DNA from: Methylobacterium hispanicum
GTDB taxonomy: Bacteria; Pseudomonadota; Alphaproteobacteria; Rhizobiales; Beijerinckiaceae
Reading direction: 5' to 3'
Assembly: GCF_022179285.1 (NCBI RefSeq)
Contig: NZ_BPQO01000007.1
Location: 62,001 to 126,000 of the forward strand
Length of the DNA: 64,000 nt
Part shown: positions 59,133 through 64,000 of the stretch, in pieces
Layout of the letters: each line of letters begins with the position of its first letter
Numbering within the stretch: position 1 is the first letter of the stretch
Notes under the pieces: generated by a model
What the model was told of the DNA's origin: nothing
The model's database searches: none
What the model saw: only the letters and a program-made list of their open reading frames with translations
Made by a program: the position numbers and the translations under genes

Positions 59133-61235
59133 TCAGAAGTCCGCGTGCAGCCGCGTGCCGAAGAAGTGGGCTGGGCCGCGATCTTGGTTGTAGGCCGGGT
59201 TCGAGACGAGCTGGTAGTCGAAGGTCACGGTGACGAACTTCGCCAGGCTCAGCGCGTAGTAGGCTTCCACCGCGCGCTCGGGCGCGTAGGTCAGGCGCCC
59301 GTCGCCGATGAGGAGGCCGAGCCCCCCGTTGGCGAAGAAGGCCCGGTGCGCGCGCGAGATCGCGTTCATGGTGGCGCCGAGCCCGATCGTGTCGAGCGGC
59401 CGGTCCCACGCGGCGCCCTTGATCGAGACGCCGCCCGAGAGGCTGGCGTCGATGTCGGTGAAGCTGGCGCTCTCGTTGCGGCCGTCATTGGCGCTGGCGC
59501 GGGCGAAGACGCCGACATCGTCGGTCACCGCCTGCTCCAGGTTGACGTAGAACCCGCTCTTGCGGCGCGGGCGCCGGGTCGCCTGCACGGCGTCGTTGAT
59601 ATCCGCGAAGGCCCCGCCGAGCGTGAGGCCCACCACCTGGCGGTAGTTGGCCGTGTTGGTCACGTTGGTGAAGGCGCCGAGCCGGACGCGGCCGGGCTGG
59701 TCCAGCACCGGCAGGGTGTGGCGCGTCTCCAACTCCACCACGGCGCCCGCCCGCTCGAAGACGCGCGGGTCGAGCACGTCGCTGGAGGGCTCCTTCGGCA
59801 CCTGCGTGTAGGCCGCCCGGATGGCGAACTCCCGCCGGTTGTACTCGACGTACACCCCTTGCGTGAAACCCGGCAGGTTGGCCGGGAAGTCCCAGGCCGA
59901 GGCCGCCCAGAGCGACCAGTTCATGAAGTCGAGGCGGGGATCGTGGGCGTAGACGTTGCCGTCGAAGAAGTCGCCGAGCGCGAACTTGCCGGCGACCACG
60001 GTGATGCGCTCGACGTCGCGCCGGGTCGCCACCTGGTTGATGCCGTCCGGCACGTCCTCGGTCTCGCCGCCGAGGCCGAAGGTCTGGCGGATGAAGTAGC
60101 GGTTGGAGCGCAGCTTCGGGAAGGGTGCGCCCGCCTTCTGGGCCTCGCCGTTGACGAAGCCGGCGACGCCCAGCGTGCGCGAGAGGCCGAAGCCCTGGCT
60201 GAATTCCGGGTTGTAGTAGAGCTCGGTGCCCTCCACCAGCTTGAAGCCGATGAAGGCGGTCGCGGTCGTGGTCGCCTGCGCCTGGCGCGGCACGAGGCTC
60301 TGCTCGCCCCGGTAGGGCGCGCGGAAGCCGGTCACGCCCTGGTTCACGAAGGTGGTCTGGCCGTGGAGGGTGAAGCGGTCCGAGACGTCGGTGTCCGGCA
60401 CGTTCGGCGCGGTGGCGTCGGCCTCCGGCGGCAGGCGGAAGCCCTCCGGGTACCACGAGAGCCGCGCCAGCATCTGGTTCGAGATGAAGGCCGCCCGCGT
60501 CGAGACCGGGCCCCCGGCTGGGCCCGGCACCGCGCCGAGATCGAAGCGCCGGCTCTCGCCGTAGTCGATGTAGCGGTAGTCGAGCCCCAGCGCGATCCGG
60601 TCGGTGATGGCGTATTGCAGGCCGGCGCCCAGGGTGAAGCCGAGCGAGGCCTCGTCGCGCCGCGCGGTCGCGGCGGGTCCGCCCGCGCGGTCCGGGTAGA
60701 TCGCCAGGATGCGCGTCGTCGCTCCCGCCAGACCGAAGGTCGCGTAGACCAGCGCCCGGTCGAAGCTGTAGCCGACGCGGCCCCGCAGCAGGCCGTAGAA
60801 ATCGGTCTTGGCGCGGATCGGGTCGAAGGCCGCGTCCGCGTCCTCGTAGCCGAGGCGCAGCGCGTTCGAGCCGACCGGCCGCTTCAGGTTCGCGGCCGAG
60901 ACGTCGGCCTCGATGCCGTAGAGCCAGGGGCCGCTCTGTCGGTTCCAGCCGCCGAACACGCCGCCGACGGCGGTCGTCGCCTCGCGCCCGCGGTCGGAGC
61001 GGCCGGTGGCGTCGCCGGTGCGGAAGTCGGGGATGGCGCGCCCGCCGACCGTGGTCGAACCGAAGTTCAGCGCGCCGAACGAGCCGCCCGCGCTGCCCTG
61101 CAGGCCGAGATAGGGGCCCGACCAGTCGATGAAGGCGGGCGGGCCGCCGGGCGGGGTGGCCGGAGGATCGGCGGCCCGAGCCGCCGCGGGAGCCAGGGCG
61201 GCGAGAAGCGCGGCGGAGAGCCGGAGCCCGCGCAC
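59133..61235 (-). CDS. Fused outer-membrane beta-barrel / OprB-type carbohydrate porin
   Basis: About 700 residues from GTG 61235, chosen because a signal peptide begins there (VRGLRLSAALLAALAPAAAR, cut after ARA); upstream frame is translated repeat DNA. Residues 40-260 form one barrel of the Omp25/RopB-like type (FIDWSGPYLGLQGSAGG, LGAGLQYAITDRIALGLDYR). From about 275 a second unit resembles the OprB carbohydrate-selective porin family (DRFTLHGQTTFVNQG, YYNPEFSQGFGLSRTLGVAG, FGTRLHADF end). Sugar or organic solute uptake is likely. Confidence 0.82.
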   Translation of the reverse strand: MRGLRLSAALLAALAPAAARAADPPATPPGGPPAFIDWSGPYLGLQGSAGGSFGALNFGSTTVGGRAIPDFRTGDATGRSDRGREATTAVGGVFGGWNRQSGPWLYGIEADVSAANLKRPVGSNALRLGYEDADAAFDPIRAKTDFYGLLRGRVGYSFDRALVYATFGLAGATTRILAIYPDRAGGPAATARRDEASLGFTLGAGLQYAITDRIALGLDYRYIDYGESRRFDLGAVPGPAGGPVSTRAAFISNQMLARLSWYPEGFRLPPEADATAPNVPDTDVSDRFTLHGQTTFVNQGVTGFRAPYRGEQSLVPRQAQATTTATAFIGFKLVEGTELYYNPEFSQGFGLSRTLGVAGFVNGEAQKAGAPFPKLRSNRYFIRQTFGLGGETEDVPDGINQVATRRDVERITVVAGKFALGDFFDGNVYAHDPRLDFMNWSLWAASAWDFPANLPGFTQGVYVEYNRREFAIRAAYTQVPKEPSSDVLDPRVFERAGAVVELETRHTLPVLDQPGRVRLGAFTNVTNTANYRQVVGLTLGGAFADINDAVQATRRPRRKSGFYVNLEQAVTDDVGVFARASANDGRNESASFTDIDASLSGGVSIKGAAWDRPLDTIGLGATMNAISRAHRAFFANGGLGLLIGDGRLTYAPERAVEAYYALSLAKFVTVTFDYQLVSNPAYNQDRGPAHFFGTRLHADF

Positions 61236-61280
61236 GGGCCGCCCACCTCTCCTCCGTATGAGGGATCCATAGAGCGTAGG

Positions 61281-61505
61281 TGGCCCCCACGCTCTCCCTC
61301 CCCCCTCTGCGGGAGAGGGTACCCTGCGCAGCAGGGGGGGCCGGGACGGAGTCCCGCAAGAGGGGAACCCGGCTTCAGCGGAAGATGTGGCCTTCGGACA
61401 GGACAGAACACCATCCTGCACCGTCGCTCCCCTCTCCGCGGGGCTTCGTCCCGACCGACCCGGCCTGACGGCCGGCCCACCCTCCCCCACCGAGGGGAGA
61501 GGGAG
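61281..61505. repeat. Dispersed intergenic repeat (family B)
   Basis: About 225 bp with CGCTCTCCCTCCCCCCTCTG at one end and CCGAGGGGAGAGGGAGAGCG at the other, enclosing CGGGACGGAGTCCCGCAAGA. Same family as 51206-51404. It lies upstream of the porin; the rest of 61236-61738 shows no gene. Confidence 0.7.
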
Positions 61506-61738
61506 AGCGCGCGGGCTGTCGCCCGAGATTTTCGCCCTCGATGGCCCCCGCATCCGCGTCACAGCCGCCTCTCGCCCCTCTGCCGAGCGCCCCGATCCGG
61601 CGATTCATAGCCTGTGCTATATCGTCCGCAAGCCGTGGCCGGCGCACCCATCCAGCCCGCGCCGAAGCGTGGCAGAAATGCCCCGCTCGGATGACGGAGA
61701 CGTGACGCCGGCTCAAGCGTTGCCGCAGGCATGGAAAC

Positions 61739-62566
61739 ATGCCGCCCGATCACCGTTCTGTGAGGGCGGCGTCCGGCGGGCTGCCGGAATACGAGAGAGG
61801 CGGTTCGACGGTGCGCTCGGGGGCTCTGCGCGACGGGTTGGTGGTGGTCGGCGCCGTGGCGGCGACGGTCGCGCTCTGGCGGCTGCTGCCGGTCGATGCG
61901 TGGCTGCGCGATTTCGGTGCCTGGAGCGCCGGTCTCGGCGTCTGGGGGCCGGTGGCGTTCGCCGGCATCTTCCTCGCGGCCACGCTCTTGGTGATCCCCT
62001 GCACGCCGCTGACCATCGCGGGCGCGGTGGCCTTCGGCTGGTGGGCGATGCCGATCGTGCTCGGGGCCGCCACCGCGGGCTCGCTGCTGGCCTTCCTGGC
62101 CGCCCGCTCCGTGCTGCAGGGGCCGGTGGGGCGCATCATCGACCGGCGCCCGGCCTGGCGGGCCACCGCCGAGGCGGTCGGCGACGGGGATTGGCGCCTG
62201 CTCCTGCTGATGCGGCTGAGCCCCTTCGTGCCCTTCAACGTGCAGAACTACGCGCTCGGCATCACCGACGTCGGCGTCGGCGCCTTCCTGTTCTCGACGG
62301 TGCTCGGCATGCTGCCGGGCACGATCCTGTGCATCTATCTCGGGGTGATCGGGCGCGCGGCGGGCAGCGAGGATCCGGTCCACTGGATCTCGCTGGGCCT
62401 CGGCCTCGTCGCCACGCTCGGGCTCGTCTGGCTGACGCGGCGGCGGGTGCGGGCGAGGCTGCGCGCCCGCGGCGCCGGCCCGGCCCGGCCGGCGGCCCGG
62501 GCGCGGGGCGGCATCGGGCCGGGCATCGGGCCGGGACGGGAACGGGAGCAGGGCGCGGGATCATGA
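61739..62566 (+). CDS. TVP38/TMEM64-family membrane protein
   Basis: 275 residues from ATG 61739. After a first helix (DGLVVVGAVAATVALWRLLP) comes the VTT/SNARE-associated domain: GPVAFAGIFLAATLLVIPCT, LTIAGAVAFGWWAMPIVLGA, then the signature LLLMRLSPFVPFNVQNYALG and LGMLPGTILCIYLGVIGR. The family is linked to lipid scrambling or membrane homeostasis. Its TGA overlaps the ATG of the phospholipase D-family gene (ATGA), so the two form an operon acting on lipids. Confidence 0.92.
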   Translation: MPPDHRSVRAASGGLPEYERGGSTVRSGALRDGLVVVGAVAATVALWRLLPVDAWLRDFGAWSAGLGVWGPVAFAGIFLAATLLVIPCTPLTIAGAVAFGWWAMPIVLGAATAGSLLAFLAARSVLQGPVGRIIDRRPAWRATAEAVGDGDWRLLLLMRLSPFVPFNVQNYALGITDVGVGAFLFSTVLGMLPGTILCIYLGVIGRAAGSEDPVHWISLGLGLVATLGLVWLTRRRVRARLRARGAGPARPAARARGGIGPGIGPGREREQGAGS

Positions 62567-64000
62567 CCATCGCGGTGAAACCCGGGGACCTGCCGGTCCC
62601 GCTCGCCGCACCCTCCGGCGTGCTGCGGCCCGGCGAGACTTGTTGGCGGCGGGAGCGCGCGCCCCGCGCCGCCCTGCTGCACGACGGCGCGGCCTACTTC
62701 GCGGCGGCGCGCCACGCGCTCGTCGCGGCCCGGCGCTCGATCCTGCTGATCGGCTGGAGCTTCGACCCGCGCACCTGCCTGCGGCCGGAGAGCGCCGACC
62801 CCTCCGGCGACGAGGCGCTGGGCGACCTGCTGCGCCGGCTGAAGCTGCAGCGGCCGGAACTCGCGATCCGCCTGCTGATCTGGAACATGCCCTGGCCGAT
62901 CTCGGCCAACAGCGACATGAAGCCCCCGGCGATCCGCGAGCGCCTCGGCCCCGGCATCGACTACCGCATCGACGGCACGCTGCCTTTCGGCGCCTGCCAG
63001 CACCAGAAGATCCTGGTGGTGGACGACCGGATCGCCTTCTGCGGCGGCAGCGACTTCGAGGCCAACCGCTGGGACACGCCCGCCCACCGCGACCGCGACG
63101 CCCGCCGCCGCCTGCCCTCGGGGGAGGCCTACCCGCCGCGCCACGACGTGATGCTGGCGGTGGACGGCGAGGCCGCCCGCGCGCTCGCCGCGCTCGCCCG
63201 CGAGCGCTGGCGAGCGGCGAGCGGCGAGGTGCTGGCCGCCGAGCCGGGACCCGGGGCGGGCGCGCCCGAGGGTCCGTTCGAGGATCGCTTCGAGGGTCCC
63301 TTCGAGGACCCTTGGCCCGAGACCCTCGCCGCCGACTTCGCCGACGTGCCGGTGGCGCTCGCCCGCACGGTGCCGGCGCTCGGCCGGGCGCCCGCGATCC
63401 GGGAGAACGAGGCCCTGTTCCTCAGCGCGATCGCGGGGGCGCGGCGCAGCATCTACCTGGAGAACCAGTACTTCACCGCGCCGCTGGTGGCCGAGGCGCT
63501 CGGCCGGCGGCTCGAGGAGCCGGACGGGCCCGAGATCGTCGTGGTGGTGGCCGAGCGCAGCCCGAACGGCTTCGACCGGCTCACCATGGACAGCGCCCGG
63601 CGCGGGCTGATCAAGCGGTTGAAGGCGCGGGACCGCTTCGACCGCTTCCGCATCCTGGCGCCCCACACCGCGTCCGGGCAGCCGATCCTGATCCACTCCA
63701 AGGTCTCGGTTTTCGACGATACCCTGCTGCGGGTCGGCTCGACCAACCTCAACAACCGCTCCTTCGGCTACGACACCGAGTGCGACCTCGCGCTGGCCGC
63801 GGGCGACGGGCCGGAGGACGCGGGCCTGCGCGCCGCCATCGCCCGGGTGCGCGAGCGGCTGCTCGCCCACCACGCGGGCTGCGAGGCGCGCGCCTTCGCG
63901 GCGCGGGTGGCCGAGCGGGGCAGCCTGCGGGCGGCGCTCGACGACCCCGCCCTGGTGCCGCCGCGCCGGCTCTGCCCGGTCGTCCCCTCACACCGGGGCC
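62563..64000 (+). CDS. Phospholipase D-family protein (truncated by window end)
   Basis: At least 479 residues from ATG 62563, overlapping the previous stop; the frame is still open at base 64000. Two HKD motifs are present: CQHQKILVVDDRIAFCGGSD and LIHSKVSVFDDTLLRVGSTN, each followed by the usual Asn/Ser region, plus YLENQYFTA before the second. It is related to cardiolipin synthases and bacterial phospholipase D; coupling to a TVP38 protein is common and suggests a role in phospholipid synthesis or remodelling. Confidence 0.92.
   Translation, partial: MTIAVKPGDLPVPLAAPSGVLRPGETCWRRERAPRAALLHDGAAYFAAARHALVAARRSILLIGWSFDPRTCLRPESADPSGDEALGDLLRRLKLQRPELAIRLLIWNMPWPISANSDMKPPAIRERLGPGIDYRIDGTLPFGACQHQKILVVDDRIAFCGGSDFEANRWDTPAHRDRDARRRLPSGEAYPPRHDVMLAVDGEAARALAALARERWRAASGEVLAAEPGPGAGAPEGPFEDRFEGPFEDPWPETLAADFADVPVALARTVPALGRAPAIRENEALFLSAIAGARRSIYLENQYFTAPLVAEALGRRLEEPDGPEIVVVVAERSPNGFDRLTMDSARRGLIKRLKARDRFDRFRILAPHTASGQPILIHSKVSVFDDTLLRVGSTNLNNRSFGYDTECDLALAAGDGPEDAGLRAAIARVRERLLAHHAGCEARAFAARVAERGSLRAALDDPALVPPRRLCPVVPSHRG

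Overview
The window is very GC-rich DNA with strongly GC-biased third codon positions. It reads as a Methylobacterium/Methylorubrum-type alphaproteobacterium (Rhizobiales). The best clues are a mesaconyl-CoA hydratase (MeaC-like) of the ethylmalonyl-CoA pathway, a stand-alone GcrA C-terminal domain, YggT, LipB and an OprB-type porin.

The left 39.6 kb is accessory DNA. It ends at a tRNA-Ala gene (39922-39997, minus strand) whose 3' end faces the accessory side, as at a genomic-island junction. It opens with divalent-metal resistance: a partial ZIP permease, a CDF exporter, two MerR-family regulators and a ZntA-type P-ATPase. Three look-alike MerR dyads link these genes. Next come a decayed VIT-family gene and a small XRE regulator facing a block of plus-strand genes (5.9-13.5 kb). 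That block holds a ParA-like/DUF6634-like protein, an intact metallophosphoesterase, a paralogue that has lost most of its metal ligands, a soluble FtsH-like AAA+ metalloprotease and a PolB-type exonuclease. A near-palindromic box overlapping the -10 element recurs at 5.83, 9.71 and 18.90 kb (a degenerate copy at 18.30 kb) and may define one regulon. A mobile stretch follows (13.7-22.2 kb) with a chimeric gene remnant, three small secreted Gly/His-rich proteins, a damaged IS630 and a large serine recombinase carrying two DUF4096-like domains. Then come a small EamA permease, a dGTPase of the anti-phage type and an arsenic operon (arsH divergent from arsR-arsC-arsC-acr3-MFS).

The most interesting locus is 32.8-39.6 kb. 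A MazF-like protein and an XRE regulator lie divergent from a tightly packed cluster: an OGG-like DNA glycosylase, a small HIRAN-like protein, a PfkB-kinase/deoxyribosyltransferase fusion, a QueC-like PP-loop enzyme, a second HIRAN-like protein, a second PfkB/deoxyribosyltransferase fusion and a FRG-domain protein. Stop and start codons overlap at three junctions. OGG-like and QueC-like genes together recall type IV CBASS accessory genes, but no CD-NTase is visible. I propose it as a candidate undescribed nucleobase-centred conflict system.

From 40 kb onward the content is housekeeping: YggT, MeaC, an L,D-transpeptidase, a tripartite-type RND pump pair, a nucleotide-sugar epimerase, a sulfurtransferase, an M29 aminopeptidase, an FAD-linked dehydrogenase, an FAH-family hydrolase, a NUDIX protein, a duplicated tRNA-Gly, a cupin, tRNA-Leu, FliN, LipB, a fused porin, a TVP38 membrane protein and a phospholipase D-family enzyme that runs off the end. 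Intergenic regions here carry two families of dispersed palindromic repeats.
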